Below are positions 45,819 to 55,296 of a stretch of DNA of 64,000 nt, in pieces (the stretch's first letter is position 1; each line of letters opens with the position of its first letter). The stretch covers positions 124,001-188,000 of the forward strand of contig CANNDD010000002.1 of assembly GCA_947503285.1 (NCBI GenBank), read 5' to 3'. Source of the DNA: an uncultured Croceitalea sp. GTDB lineage: Bacteria > Bacteroidota > Bacteroidia > Flavobacteriales > Flavobacteriaceae. The position numbers and the translations under genes are program-made. The notes beneath the pieces are model-generated. The model made no database searches. It was not told where the DNA came from and saw nothing but the letters and a program-made list of their open reading frames with translations.

Positions 45819-45844
45819 CTGTCATATCGAGCGGAGTCGAGATA
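45819..45844 (-). repeat. 26 bp inverted repeat, right copy, flanking GIY-YIG gene
   Basis: Exact reverse complement of 45431-45456, 362 bp apart, with the 102-residue nuclease gene between them. The right copy starts 25 bp upstream of the start codon. Confidence 0.97.
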
Positions 45845-45932
45845 CAGGTTTTGACAATTTAAAAAAAGCTTCTCTACTCCACTCTAAGTAATGGTACTTG
45901 ATTTGTGATATACACCGTACATCTTAATCTAG

Positions 45933-48900
45933 CTACTCTTCTACACTCAAATACTCTAAATTCAGGGCATTGAACTGCGCATTGAACGCTTTCATTTCTT
46001 TATCAACCATAGCATCAAATGCCTGTAACTGCGCATTGATTTTTGTTGTCATTTCATTTTTGACCGCAATATCTTGGGCCGTTGGTGGAAAATCATCTAA
46101 GCTCACAAGGCTATTTAAATGGGCAAGCTTGTTCGTTAAGCGAATAGGGAAATTAAGTGGATCTTGATTACTTCTATTTTTTGTTTGATAAAGTGCTTTT
46201 TCAATTTCCTCAAATCCTTCCTTCATCTTTTTAGCCTTTTCGACCAAATCTTTCGTCGCATCATTGCCTTTGTATTGTTTCGCAAATGCCGCTAACTTTT
46301 TATTGATTCCCCGAATTTTTTTGATGGATTTATGTGCCTTGTCTACCGTAGTGTTGATGCTTGTAATAAAGTCATATTGCTTTTGCATATCGGCAACCGA
46401 AACTTCTGCACGTGGATCGGCAACTATTTTAAATGTTTGTGTTTGTGTATCTCCGTTAACGTTCAAATGTACTTTGTAACTGCCCGGTACCGCTTTTGCA
46501 CCATTAAAATTCGCCCACCAGAAAATCATGCCCTTTAATTTTTCAGCTCCTTTGCCACGGGTATTCCAAACATGGGTGTTCCCCCCTTTTTCAACTTTCA
46601 ACTTTTTGTCTTTCTCTTTTGCCAAAGTGCTAAAATTGGCTAAAGTATCTCCTTTCATTGAGGTATAAGTAAGACTAATACTGTCTTTCTCAGACATATC
46701 TTTTATATAGAAATGGGTTACCACACCATTGGGATGGTTTTGACCAGCTGTTAAACTTGGTTTGCTTGCTGCCCTGCCTTTGGTTCGATAGCTGTCTTTA
46801 GGCGCAAACAATTTCATTGCCGCACCGGCATCAGAAGTTTTGGTCTGGTGCAACACAGAAAGGTCATCAATAATCCAAAGGCTACGGCCTTGGGTCGCTA
46901 CAATTAAATTATTGTCTTTAACGGCCAAATCGGTTATCGGAACTATGGGAAGGTTTAACTGAAACTTCTCCCAACTGGTACCGTCATTAAAAGAGATATA
47001 CATCCCTGTTTCCGTACCTGCATACAACAAGCCCTTTTGTTTTGGGTCTTCGCGAACGACACGTGTAAAATGCTCACTTTCTATACCGTTCGTTATTTTT
47101 TTCCAACTTTTACCGTAATCAGTGGTTTTATAAAGGTAGGGCGAAAAATCCCCTAATTTATATCGGGTGGCCGCTACATAGCAAGTTCCCTCATCAAAAG
47201 CCGAAGGTTCAATGCTATTGATCATATTCCATTCGGGCATATTGGTCGGTGTCACATTTTCCCAATTCTGGCCTCCATCTTTGGTAATATGGATTAAGCC
47301 ATCATCACTACCGACCCACATAAGGCCTTCTTTGAGCGGACTCTCATTTGCAGCGAAAATCGTACAGTAATATTCTACCCCCGTATTATCTTGGGTTATT
47401 GGGCCGCCACTACTGACCAATTTATCGGGATCATTCCTGGTTAAATCACCACTCAACAATTGCCAGCTTTGTCCTTCATTGGTCGACATATGCACATGGT
47501 TACTGAAAGTGTACAATTTCTTTGGGTCGTGCTTGCTAAAAATAATAGGGAAATTCCATTGAAAACGATATTTCATTCCCTCGGCGCCATAACCCATAGG
47601 GTTATCGGGCCACACGTTGATTCCCCGTACCGTTCCGGCATCATGGTTCACCCGGGTTAAAAAGCCTCCGTAACTTCCCCCGTATACTATTTCATTATTG
47701 GTCGGGTCAATGGCAATATGTGCCGATTCTCCCCCTGCGGTAGGTTCCCAATCATCTTCAGTGATGTAAGACCCATCTGAACGGTGGTTCACTCGAAGTG
47801 TTGAATTATCTTGTTGTGCAACGTAAATGCGGTATGGAAAGGCATTATCCGTAGTCACGCGATAGTATTGCGCGGTAGGCTGGTTGTAATAGGTACTCCA
47901 TGTTTCACCCCCGTCATAAGAAACTTGGGCTCCCCCATCATCGCCAATAATCATGCGCTTACTGTTCTCTGGGGCTATCCAGAGATCATGGTGGTCACCA
48001 TGAGGGGCGTTAAAGGTATTAAAGGTTTTACCACCATCAGTAGATTTATGGTAACGTACATTAAGTACATAGACCACATCTTCATCTTCGGTATCGGCAT
48101 ACACGCGGGTGTAGTACCAAGCACGTTGACGTAGCTTACGTTCACTGTTTACTTGGGCCCATGTTTTTCCGCCATCTTCAGAACGATACAATCCTCCTTT
48201 TTCTTTATTTTCTACAATGGCCCAAACACGTTCGCTATTCTTTGGTGAAACGGTTACCCCGATAATACCCAAAGTATCTTTTGGAAAACCTTCATTTTTC
48301 GAAATTTCAGTCCAAGTTTCGCCACTATCCGAACTTTTCCAAAGTGCGGAACCCTCGCCTCCACTACTTAACGAATATGGGGTGCGTTGTGCGCGCCATG
48401 TTGAGGCATATAAAATTCTGGGGTTGTTGGGGTCAAATGTCAAATCTACCGCACCAGACTGGTCATTTACATATAATTTCTTGCCCCACGTTTTTCCACC
48501 ATCAGTGCTCTTATAAACCCCACGATCTTGGGTCGGTTTATAGATGTTTCCCAATACGGCAGCGTATATGGTATTGTGGTCTGTTGGATGAATGCGAATA
48601 CGTGGTACATGACGGCTATTTTTGAGTCCTGCCGAGGTCCAGGTCTTACCCGCATCCTCTGTCTTCCAAATGCCATAACCACTAGAAACATTTCCCCGAA
48701 GCGTCTTTTCACCACCACCGACGTAGATGACGTTCGGGTCGCTTTTAGAAACCTCAACGGCACCAATACTACCCCCGAAATACCCATCAGAAATATTGGC
48801 CCAAGTACGGCCACCATCCAGCGTTTTCCAAACTCCACCACCAGTAGCCCCAAAATAAAAAAGATTGGGTTCACCAGGCACGCCTGTAACGGCAGCCGAA

Positions 48901-49064
48901 CGTCCGCCACGATGTGGCCCAATAGAACGATACTCTAAACTTGAATAGAGCTCCGCAGGAACTTTAGGTGTTGCATTGGATTTTCTTCGTTGTGAATTTG
49001 TTGAAATTGTAAAAAGGCAAAACGTCAGCAAGAACATACCTACCTTTGGGAGCAAAGTTTTCAT
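45933..49064 (-). CDS. VPS10/sortilin-like BNR-repeat protein, secreted (paralogue B)
   Basis: 1043 residues from ATG 49064, with signal MKTLLPKVGMFLLTFCLFTIS. Same layout as paralogue A: double BNR propeller ([36 protein letters not shown]), then beta and coiled-coil C-terminal segments. The matching openings (LEYRSIGPHRGGRS here, [14 protein letters not shown] in A) and equal length indicate duplication. Function unproven; propellers of this type bind ligands or act on polysaccharides. It is preceded by an AACC-rich leader and separated from A by the MutS-like and GIY-YIG genes. Confidence 0.88.
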   Translation of the reverse strand: MKTLLPKVGMFLLTFCLFTISTNSQRRKSNATPKVPAELYSSLEYRSIGPHRGGRSAAVTGVPGEPNLFYFGATGGGVWKTLDGGRTWANISDGYFGGSIGAVEVSKSDPNVIYVGGGEKTLRGNVSSGYGIWKTEDAGKTWTSAGLKNSRHVPRIRIHPTDHNTIYAAVLGNIYKPTQDRGVYKSTDGGKTWGKKLYVNDQSGAVDLTFDPNNPRILYASTWRAQRTPYSLSSGGEGSALWKSSDSGETWTEISKNEGFPKDTLGIIGVTVSPKNSERVWAIVENKEKGGLYRSEDGGKTWAQVNSERKLRQRAWYYTRVYADTEDEDVVYVLNVRYHKSTDGGKTFNTFNAPHGDHHDLWIAPENSKRMIIGDDGGAQVSYDGGETWSTYYNQPTAQYYRVTTDNAFPYRIYVAQQDNSTLRVNHRSDGSYITEDDWEPTAGGESAHIAIDPTNNEIVYGGSYGGFLTRVNHDAGTVRGINVWPDNPMGYGAEGMKYRFQWNFPIIFSKHDPKKLYTFSNHVHMSTNEGQSWQLLSGDLTRNDPDKLVSSGGPITQDNTGVEYYCTIFAANESPLKEGLMWVGSDDGLIHITKDGGQNWENVTPTNMPEWNMINSIEPSAFDEGTCYVAATRYKLGDFSPYLYKTTDYGKSWKKITNGIESEHFTRVVREDPKQKGLLYAGTETGMYISFNDGTSWEKFQLNLPIVPITDLAVKDNNLIVATQGRSLWIIDDLSVLHQTKTSDAGAAMKLFAPKDSYRTKGRAASKPSLTAGQNHPNGVVTHFYIKDMSEKDSISLTYTSMKGDTLANFSTLAKEKDKKLKVEKGGNTHVWNTRGKGAEKLKGMIFWWANFNGAKAVPGSYKVHLNVNGDTQTQTFKIVADPRAEVSVADMQKQYDFITSINTTVDKAHKSIKKIRGINKKLAAFAKQYKGNDATKDLVEKAKKMKEGFEEIEKALYQTKNRSNQDPLNFPIRLTNKLAHLNSLVSLDDFPPTAQDIAVKNEMTTKINAQLQAFDAMVDKEMKAFNAQFNALNLEYLSVEE

Positions 49065-49264
49065 TGTAGTCTTCTTTTTGGTTGGTGGTTGGTTGACAAT
49101 CACATGTATCAATACTTAGCTATAAGATGACTGTAATTGCGGGCAAAACACCATTTGAATTAGTCCCTCTAAAAGTAAGAAAAAAAGGATTCCTTATTTT
49201 AGTGTGGATAGCAATAATTTATTGTTGAAAATACCTTGTTCCATTTATGCCAACACCCGACATC

Positions 49265-50218
49265 ATGAAAAACTACATTGTCATTGTTTTACTCGCTCTT
49301 TTCTTTTCTAGTTGTAAAAAGGCAGTAAAAGTTCCACAAGAAACGGTTGTGAAAATTGACACCCTACAAGGAAAATCTTTGCTTAACAAATCGCTAATTA
49401 GTGCGCAAATAACCTCCAAAGATTCTTTGAAAGTCAATAACTATCTTGAAGCACTACATGAATACCAACACGATGGCAATAACCCTGAAACCATTATTTG
49501 GTATGGCAGACGTACCGCCTATTTAGGCGATTATCAAAGAGCAATCTCCATTTTCAGCGAAGGAATCGAAAAGTTTCCTGAAGATCCGCGTTTTTATCGA
49601 CATCGAGGACATCGTTACATCAGCACACGCCAACTGGACAAGGCCATTATAGATTTTGAAAAAGCTGCCCTATTGATTGATGGAACCAAAGACCGTATCG
49701 AACCTGATGGTATTCCTAATAGATTCAACCAGCCCGTTTCAAGTTTACATACCAATATTTTTTACCATTTAGGCCTTGCCTATTATTTAAAGGCAAACTG
49801 GCCAGAGGCATTGAAAAATTTTCAACGTTGCTATGCTATTTCCGCCAATGACGATATGCGGGTAGCGGCGGCGCATTGGTTGTACATGATATTGCGCAGA
49901 ATGGAAAAAAAAGAAGAAGCGCAAGAAGTACTACGACCCATTATAACCGAAATGAACATTTTGGAAAATGAGGGGTACCATCAACTATTACTATTTTATA
50001 AAGGGCTTTTGGATGAAAACAATCCCATAGGAAATGGCGCTGCAGGTGCCAGTGAAGCAGTGCGCTATGGGGTAGCACATTGGTATCATTATAATGGGGA
50101 TTTAGAAAAGGCCAAGACACTTTACGAAACCCTTTTAGAAGAGGGCAATTGGGCCGGTTTTGGTTATTTAGCCGCAGAAGCGGAATTATCGAGATGGCCC
50201 CCTGAGCAACCTCAGTAA
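49265..50218 (+). CDS. TPR-containing lipoprotein
   Basis: 317 residues from ATG 49265; the signal peptide has a lipobox LALFFSSCKK (Cys about residue 17). It contains several tetratricopeptide-like repeats, e.g. TAYLGDYQRAISIFSEGIEKFPEDPRFYRH, RQLDKAIIDFEKAALL and NWPEALKNFQRCYAISANDD (shown in parts). It would be attached to a periplasmic or outer-membrane face and probably works by protein binding. It is the first of two plus-strand genes; the P1 peptidase gene follows. Confidence 0.85.
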   Translation: MKNYIVIVLLALFFSSCKKAVKVPQETVVKIDTLQGKSLLNKSLISAQITSKDSLKVNNYLEALHEYQHDGNNPETIIWYGRRTAYLGDYQRAISIFSEGIEKFPEDPRFYRHRGHRYISTRQLDKAIIDFEKAALLIDGTKDRIEPDGIPNRFNQPVSSLHTNIFYHLGLAYYLKANWPEALKNFQRCYAISANDDMRVAAAHWLYMILRRMEKKEEAQEVLRPIITEMNILENEGYHQLLLFYKGLLDENNPIGNGAAGASEAVRYGVAHWYHYNGDLEKAKTLYETLLEEGNWAGFGYLAAEAELSRWPPEQPQ

Positions 50219-50285
50219 TCGAAATCAAGAATGAATGCAGATCATTTTAACTAGCTTTAAATCTAGAACAACACGGAAACATTAC

Positions 50286-51416
50286 ATGAAGGCGACCATA
50301 TCAATCTTAATAGTACTTTTTATAGGACAATCCTCCCTTGGGCAAGCCCAAAATCGGGTTCGTGACTATGGTATTGAAATCGGGGTTTTAAAACCTGGAC
50401 CATTAAATGCCATTACCGATGTGCCAGGGGTACAAGTAGGTCATACTACAATAAGTAAAGGCTCAGCTATTAGAACGGGCGTCACCGTCATTTTACCGCA
50501 TACCGGAAACCTTTTTCAACAGAAGGTGCCTGCGGCCATTTATATCGGTAATGGCTTCGGAAAATTAGCCGGCTACTCACAGGTCAAGGAACTGGGAAAT
50601 TTGGAAACGCCCATCGTATTGACCAATACCTTAAGTGTAGGAACGGCTGTCAATGCATTGGTGGATTATACCTTGGCATTACCAGAAAATGAAAATGTGC
50701 GTTCCGTAAATGCAGTGGTCGGGGAAACCAACGATGGTTATCTAAACGATATCAGGGGTCGCCATATTGATGAAAAAGCGGTCTTTGATGCCATTGCCAG
50801 TTCGAATTCTGGAGTGGTATTGGAAGGTAATGTAGGTGCCGGAACTGGAACCATTTGCTTTGGCTATAAAGGAGGTATCGGTACGGCTTCTCGGGTACTC
50901 CCTGCAAAGGCCGGGGGCTATACCTTAGGCGTTCTGGTACAAAGCAATTTTGGTGGGGTGATCGAAGTCGATGGGGTTGCCGTCGGCAAAAAATTAGGAC
51001 GCTATTCCGATAGCTTTAAGTATGAAGCCGATGGCTCATGTATGATGGTCATTATGACCAACGCCCCGCTAGATAGTAGAAATTTAGAACGTTTGGCCAA
51101 ACGGGCAATGCTTGGGCTTGCAAAAACGGGCGGCATTGCCAGCAATGGTAGTGGTGATTACGTGATTGCGGTTTCAACTGCCGAGAATTGCCGCATCCCT
51201 TATCAAAGTGAGGCAATGACCCACACCACAACAACCTTACGAAATGAAGCAATGACCCCACTATTTTTAGCGGCCATCGAAGCGACCGAAGAAGCTATTT
51301 TGAACTCCCTTTTTGTTGCTGAAACCACTACTGGTTTCAAAGGTCGATCTATTGAAGCCTTGCCAAAAGAAAGGGTATTGAAGCTTTTGGAAGAAGCCAA
51401 GAAAATCAAAAAATAG
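50286..51416 (+). CDS. P1-family peptidase (DmpA/BapA-like), exported
   Basis: 376 residues from ATG 50286, with signal ILIVLFIGQSSLGQA. The family motifs are clear: ITDVPGVQVGHTTI near the start, VGETNDGYLNDIRG, VLEGNVGAGTGTICFGYKGG, and the autoprocessing site GGIASNGSGDYVIAVST, where cleavage before Ser generates the N-terminal nucleophile. Members are D-Ala or L-aminopeptidases with beta-peptidase activity. Convergent with the TlpA-like gene, seven bases apart. Confidence 0.93.
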   Translation: MKATISILIVLFIGQSSLGQAQNRVRDYGIEIGVLKPGPLNAITDVPGVQVGHTTISKGSAIRTGVTVILPHTGNLFQQKVPAAIYIGNGFGKLAGYSQVKELGNLETPIVLTNTLSVGTAVNALVDYTLALPENENVRSVNAVVGETNDGYLNDIRGRHIDEKAVFDAIASSNSGVVLEGNVGAGTGTICFGYKGGIGTASRVLPAKAGGYTLGVLVQSNFGGVIEVDGVAVGKKLGRYSDSFKYEADGSCMMVIMTNAPLDSRNLERLAKRAMLGLAKTGGIASNGSGDYVIAVSTAENCRIPYQSEAMTHTTTTLRNEAMTPLFLAAIEATEEAILNSLFVAETTTGFKGRSIEALPKERVLKLLEEAKKIKK

Positions 51417-51423
51417 CAATTGT

Positions 51424-51987
51424 TTATTTTAGAAGTCCATCCAAAACCTCCCTAACCTTTTTACTGTTCCAATCTGAGGCACCCTTTTCTTTGATTACTA
51501 TTTTCCCATTCTGATCAACTAGGTAGTTCGTAGGAATGCTAGGTTCTGAAAGCATGGTCGGAGCGGGCATTCGTGATATAAAAACGGGCAACTCATATTG
51601 CTTTTTTGCTAAAAAGGCTTTCACTTTTTCTACATTTTCATCTGTAATCAATACAAAATCAATCTGATTTCCGTAATCGTCATGTAATTTTTGAATACTG
51701 GGCAATTCGGCAATACAAGGGGGGCACCAGGTTGCCCAATAACTAATAAAGGTCACTTTACCCTTGCCAATGGAAATCGAGGTTTCCGCACCGTCAACTG
51801 TAGCCAACTGATAGTCAAAAGGGACAATCTGGGTTTGATCCTCTTCATCAACTGCTGAAGGAGACCAAATTTTCACTTTTAAACTGTTCAATGCTACCTG
51901 AATTGGTTTTCGGGTCTGAGGCACCAATAGCAATAGGATGAAAAGTCCGAATAAAATGTCACTGATTTTGAATTTTCGCTTTTTCAT
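51424..51987 (-). CDS. TlpA-like thioredoxin-fold disulfide protein
   Basis: 187 residues. N-terminal membrane anchor (ISDILFGLFILLLLVP) and then a thioredoxin fold with active site YWATWCPPCIAELPS (about residues 88-102) and the cis-Pro loop SIPTNYLVDQNGKIV. TlpA/ResA-like proteins reduce cysteines of cytochromes or other exported proteins on the outer face of the inner membrane. Single gene, divergent from the carboxypeptidase-like-domain gene. Confidence 0.92.
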   Translation of the reverse strand: MKKRKFKISDILFGLFILLLLVPQTRKPIQVALNSLKVKIWSPSAVDEEDQTQIVPFDYQLATVDGAETSISIGKGKVTFISYWATWCPPCIAELPSIQKLHDDYGNQIDFVLITDENVEKVKAFLAKKQYELPVFISRMPAPTMLSEPSIPTNYLVDQNGKIVIKEKGASDWNSKKVREVLDGLLK

Positions 51988-52146
51988 GACTTACAAAGTA
52001 CGGAATCATTTGGTTCGCTTTTTTAGGGATTCCTTACCTCATACTGCCCACTTAAGGTCTACTTACGCATTACAGTGTATCGTTCACTCATTATTGTTTT
52101 TATAACAAGGGTGCCAAGATTAGTTTAGGGGCATAGAAAAATCGTT

Positions 52147-52848
52147 ATGAGCTTAAAAATCAGTATCCCCAAACCCTGTTCTGAAAATTGGAATCAAATG
52201 ACCCCGACCCAAAAAGGGGCCTTCTGTCAAAGCTGTTCCAAAGAAGTGTTGGATTTTACCAATACCTCAAAAACAGAATTAGCACGCAAACTCGACACCG
52301 ATCAAAATATTTGCGGCCGTTTTAAACCAGAACAACTCAACACGCCCTTACCATCTATTACACGAAGTAACTTTAAGCGCAATGCGGCACTTTTAGGGTT
52401 TACCTCAGTATTGGCAATGGCAATTCCTACAGTAGCGACCGCGCAATCGGTAAAAAAAACTCCTGCCCATCAAGTAGAAACTGATTTTGTGTTGGGGCGT
52501 ATTGCTCCTCGACCAACGCAAAACGATACGATTACAATTAAAGGGTTTATTAGCAATGGTGAACAACCATTAGCAGGAGCAAGTGTAGTTCTTGAGGGCA
52601 CTAACATTAGTGTTCGGGCAAATCATGATGGGCAATACGAACTTTCGATTCCTCGCGCAATACTAAAAGAACATCATAATTTAGTGTTCAGTACACTTGG
52701 TTTTACCACTACAGTACATACTGTAAATACAGGGACAACCTTATTGAATGTGACCTTGAAAGAAGATATGCATATTATGGGAGAAGTGATGATTCTAGAA
52801 AAACCAACGACTTTTAAGCGCATAGGAAATCTATTTAGAAAAAACTAG
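52147..52848 (+). CDS. Cys-rich N-terminal domain + membrane helix + CarboxypepD-reg-like domain
   Basis: 233 residues. Residues 1-65 carry a cysteine motif, PKPCSENWNQMTPTQKGAFC then QSCSKEVLDF and later NICGRF, i.e. four cysteines that could bind a metal; I have seen this pattern as an unnamed domain at the N-termini of Bacteroidota membrane proteins. A membrane helix follows (ALLGFTSVLAMAIPTVATAQ, about 80-98), then a carboxypeptidase-regulatory-like beta-sandwich (ITIKGFISNGEQPLAGASVVLEG, GQYELSIP). Likely spans the inner membrane with the sandwich outside. Function unknown. Confidence 0.8.
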   Translation: MSLKISIPKPCSENWNQMTPTQKGAFCQSCSKEVLDFTNTSKTELARKLDTDQNICGRFKPEQLNTPLPSITRSNFKRNAALLGFTSVLAMAIPTVATAQSVKKTPAHQVETDFVLGRIAPRPTQNDTITIKGFISNGEQPLAGASVVLEGTNISVRANHDGQYELSIPRAILKEHHNLVFSTLGFTTTVHTVNTGTTLLNVTLKEDMHIMGEVMILEKPTTFKRIGNLFRKN

Positions 52849-52906
52849 GGATTAGCATACTTCATACAACTGAAAAACCGGTATCTTGAGGTTAAATTCA
52901 AAATCC

Positions 52907-53368
52907 ATGAAACCTTCCTTTTTCATCGTATTGTTATTTGTTTTAAGCTGTAAGACCGAAACGCCACCTTCGCAAGAAAACTCGGTAAAATCCGATACCT
53001 TTTCAAAAACCCACGTTGACCCAAGACAGGGATATTCAGAAGCTGTTATTGTTGAGAATAATGGTGTACAGACCATTTACATCTCGGGGCAAGTTGGTGA
53101 GGGAGAAGATTTTGAAGCGCAATTTCGTGATGCCATTAGTAACCTTTTAAAAACCTTGGAAAATACCGGCGCTACATTTAAAGATGTGGTCAAATACAAC
53201 ACTTTTGTAGTCAATTACCAACCTGAATATTTAGATACCTTTCGGGCCGTGCGCAAAGAATTGTTGGGTGATACCGATATGCCCGCAAGCACTTTAGTAG
53301 GTGTCGAGACTCTTGGGGCGCCCAGTTGGGGTGTCGAAATTGAGGCAATAGCCGTTATCAAAAATTAA
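52907..53368 (+). CDS. Exported RidA-family lipoprotein
   Basis: 153 residues from ATG 52907, which gives a lipoprotein signal MKPSFFIVLLFVLSCKTET. The rest is a full RidA/YjgF domain: QTIYISGQVGEGEDFEAQ, RDAISNLLKTLENTGATFKDV, and STLVGVETLGAPSWGVEIEAIAV, with no Arg at the catalytic position I would expect near VETL, so it may not be an enamine deaminase. RidA proteins are normally cytoplasmic, so membrane anchoring is unusual. Confidence 0.85.
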   Translation: MKPSFFIVLLFVLSCKTETPPSQENSVKSDTFSKTHVDPRQGYSEAVIVENNGVQTIYISGQVGEGEDFEAQFRDAISNLLKTLENTGATFKDVVKYNTFVVNYQPEYLDTFRAVRKELLGDTDMPASTLVGVETLGAPSWGVEIEAIAVIKN

Positions 53369-53391
53369 GACTTCTTTATACTAAAACCGCT

Positions 53392-53399
53392 TATTTTTG
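53392..53399 (+). promoter_or_regulatory. Candidate -7 element (TATTTTTG) for the FAD oxidoreductase
   Basis: Matches TAnnTTTG eleven bases before the ATG at 53410, with no clear -33 partner. Confidence 0.4.
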
Positions 53400-53409
53400 T
53401 TTTTAATTG

Positions 53410-54657
53410 ATGAATTCCATGAAAAACAAATCAGCAAAAGTCCATATTGTTGGCGCAGGAATCAGCGGATTGATCGCTGCCAAAAACTTAGAGGCGAAAG
53501 GATACTCACCTGTACTTTTAGAGGCTACGGATTCCCCTGGTGGACGCGTAAAGACGGATACCATTGATGGCGTACTCTACGACCATGGTTTTCAGGTGTT
53601 GCTGACCGCATACCCACAAGCACAAAAATATTTAGATTACGATACGTTACACCTAAAACAGTTCAAACCCGGCGCCCTGATTTTTAAAAATGGCAACAAA
53701 CAACGAATCGGTGATCCTTTACGCGATATTTCAGCCTTATGGCCCACCCTATTCGCAACCGTAGGTTCTGTTGGCGATAAACTCAAAATCTTTAAGTTGA
53801 CGCGACATCTCAAAAAGAAATCCATAGCCGAAATCTTTTCCTCCAAAGAACAAAGCACTTTGGCCTACCTAAAAGGTTTTGGATTTTCAGACCGAATCAT
53901 AACCAACTTTTTTCGACCCTTTTTTACCGGTATTTTTTTAGAGGAAGAATTGAAAACCTCATCCCGACTTTTTGAATTTGTCTTTAAGATGTTTGGCGAA
54001 GGCTATGCGGCGGTTCCACAAAAGGGTATAGGTGCTATTTCAACACAGCTGGTTGACCAGTTGAAAAAAAGTGAATTCCGATACGACACGAAGGTTGTTA
54101 AAGTAGAAGCTGGCCTCATTACTTTGGCAAATGGTAGGGTATTGCCTAGTGATGCCATAGTGGTTACCGTTCCGCTGCATCCAAAAACGGGCACTATTGA
54201 TATGGGTTCCGTAAATTGGAAAAGCTGTGACAATCTCTATTTTACCGTTGACACGCACGCCTTTGAAGCGGGAACCATTGGTTTGGTAGCTGATGAAAAC
54301 GCACTGATCAACAACCTGTATTATCCTTTCGAACAAAAAGCCGGAGGAGACCCCGTACTGTCCGTGACGGTTGTAAAAGCACACGAATTGAATGAAGATG
54401 ATCTGGTGAAAAAGGTCTGTGAAGAATTACAATTGCATTGTGGCATTGCAGCCAAATCCTTTTTGAAAAAGTATACCATTCAACGGGCACTACCCGATAC
54501 AACACAGCTTCAGATGCAGCTGTCAAGCGACCGAGCCAAAGTTTCCGAAGGCATTTTCAGAGCCGGTGACTACATATTGAGTGGTTCTTTGAATGCAGCC
54601 ATGGCCTCTGGCGAAGCTGCGGCCCATACTTTGGCTGCCGATTTAGAGCTTATCTAA
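53410..54657 (+). CDS. NAD(P)/FAD-dependent amine-oxidase-like oxidoreductase
   Basis: 415 residues from ATG 53410 (MKNK at 53419 is equally possible). The N-terminal FAD site is VHIVGAGISGLIAAKNLEAKG (shortened: GAGISGL) followed by VLLEATDSPGGRVKTDTIDG, the amine-oxidase/protoporphyrinogen-oxidase pattern; the C-terminal FAD segment is FRAGDYILSGSLNAAMASGEAAA. Substrate unknown; such genes are often called protoporphyrinogen oxidase-like. The 3' end overlaps the convergent HAD gene by 15 bp. Confidence 0.9.
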   Translation: MNSMKNKSAKVHIVGAGISGLIAAKNLEAKGYSPVLLEATDSPGGRVKTDTIDGVLYDHGFQVLLTAYPQAQKYLDYDTLHLKQFKPGALIFKNGNKQRIGDPLRDISALWPTLFATVGSVGDKLKIFKLTRHLKKKSIAEIFSSKEQSTLAYLKGFGFSDRIITNFFRPFFTGIFLEEELKTSSRLFEFVFKMFGEGYAAVPQKGIGAISTQLVDQLKKSEFRYDTKVVKVEAGLITLANGRVLPSDAIVVTVPLHPKTGTIDMGSVNWKSCDNLYFTVDTHAFEAGTIGLVADENALINNLYYPFEQKAGGDPVLSVTVVKAHELNEDDLVKKVCEELQLHCGIAAKSFLKKYTIQRALPDTTQLQMQLSSDRAKVSEGIFRAGDYILSGSLNAAMASGEAAAHTLAADLELI

Positions 54658-55296
54658 TTTAGCAAAATATATTTCTTTAAAAGAGGTGATTACTTTGTTG
54701 GCCAAGGTATAGTCTTGATTTTTGGAATGTGGACTTTTAAAGCCTACGCAATAAATTCCCGCGGAATGGGCAGCTTTGATTCCATTGGTAGAATCCTCAA
54801 TGACCATACATTCTTCTTTGCGAAAACCGGAAGCCTCTGCCGCTTTGATAAAAATTTCAGGATGCGGTTTTGATGCTTTTAAATCCGCCCCGCTTAATTT
54901 TGTTTTAAAGTATTGGTTCAAATCAAACTTCGTAAAAACGTTATTGATATTCGGCATGGAGGCCGAGCTTGCCAACACTAAGGTGAGTCCGTTTTTATGG
55001 TAATCTTGAATCAGTTCACGAACCCCATGAATTAAATCCAACTCGGGGTCATTAAAAAACAGGTCCTTAAAAATACGCCGCTTAATGTTGACCAATTCTT
55101 CTGGGGTTTGTTGTAATTTAAAATGATTGACCAGTTGTCTACAAATGTGCAAGGTGGCTTGACCTGTGAAGCTTTCATATAAATTTGCGGAAACTTCAAT
55201 GCCTACCGCTTTGAACATACCATGATAGGCGTTTTGATGTAAAGGTTCTGAGTCAATAATGACCCCATCCATATCAAAAAGTACTGCCTTAATCAT
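54643..55296 (-). CDS. HAD-family hydrolase, beta-phosphoglucomutase-like
   Basis: 217 residues from ATG 55296; the in-frame upstream codons overlap the preceding gene. Motif I DMDGVIIDSEP (nucleophile Asp and DxD), motif II LASSAS, motif III Lys in LKASKPHPEIF and motif IV VIEDSTNGIKAA are all complete, with a helical cap of the phosphatase/phosphomutase type. The start lies inside the DUF2237 gene (8 bp overlap), so translation is coupled. Substrate unknown. Confidence 0.9.
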   Translation of the reverse strand: MIKAVLFDMDGVIIDSEPLHQNAYHGMFKAVGIEVSANLYESFTGQATLHICRQLVNHFKLQQTPEELVNIKRRIFKDLFFNDPELDLIHGVRELIQDYHKNGLTLVLASSASMPNINNVFTKFDLNQYFKTKLSGADLKASKPHPEIFIKAAEASGFRKEECMVIEDSTNGIKAAHSAGIYCVGFKSPHSKNQDYTLANKVITSFKEIYFAKLDKL

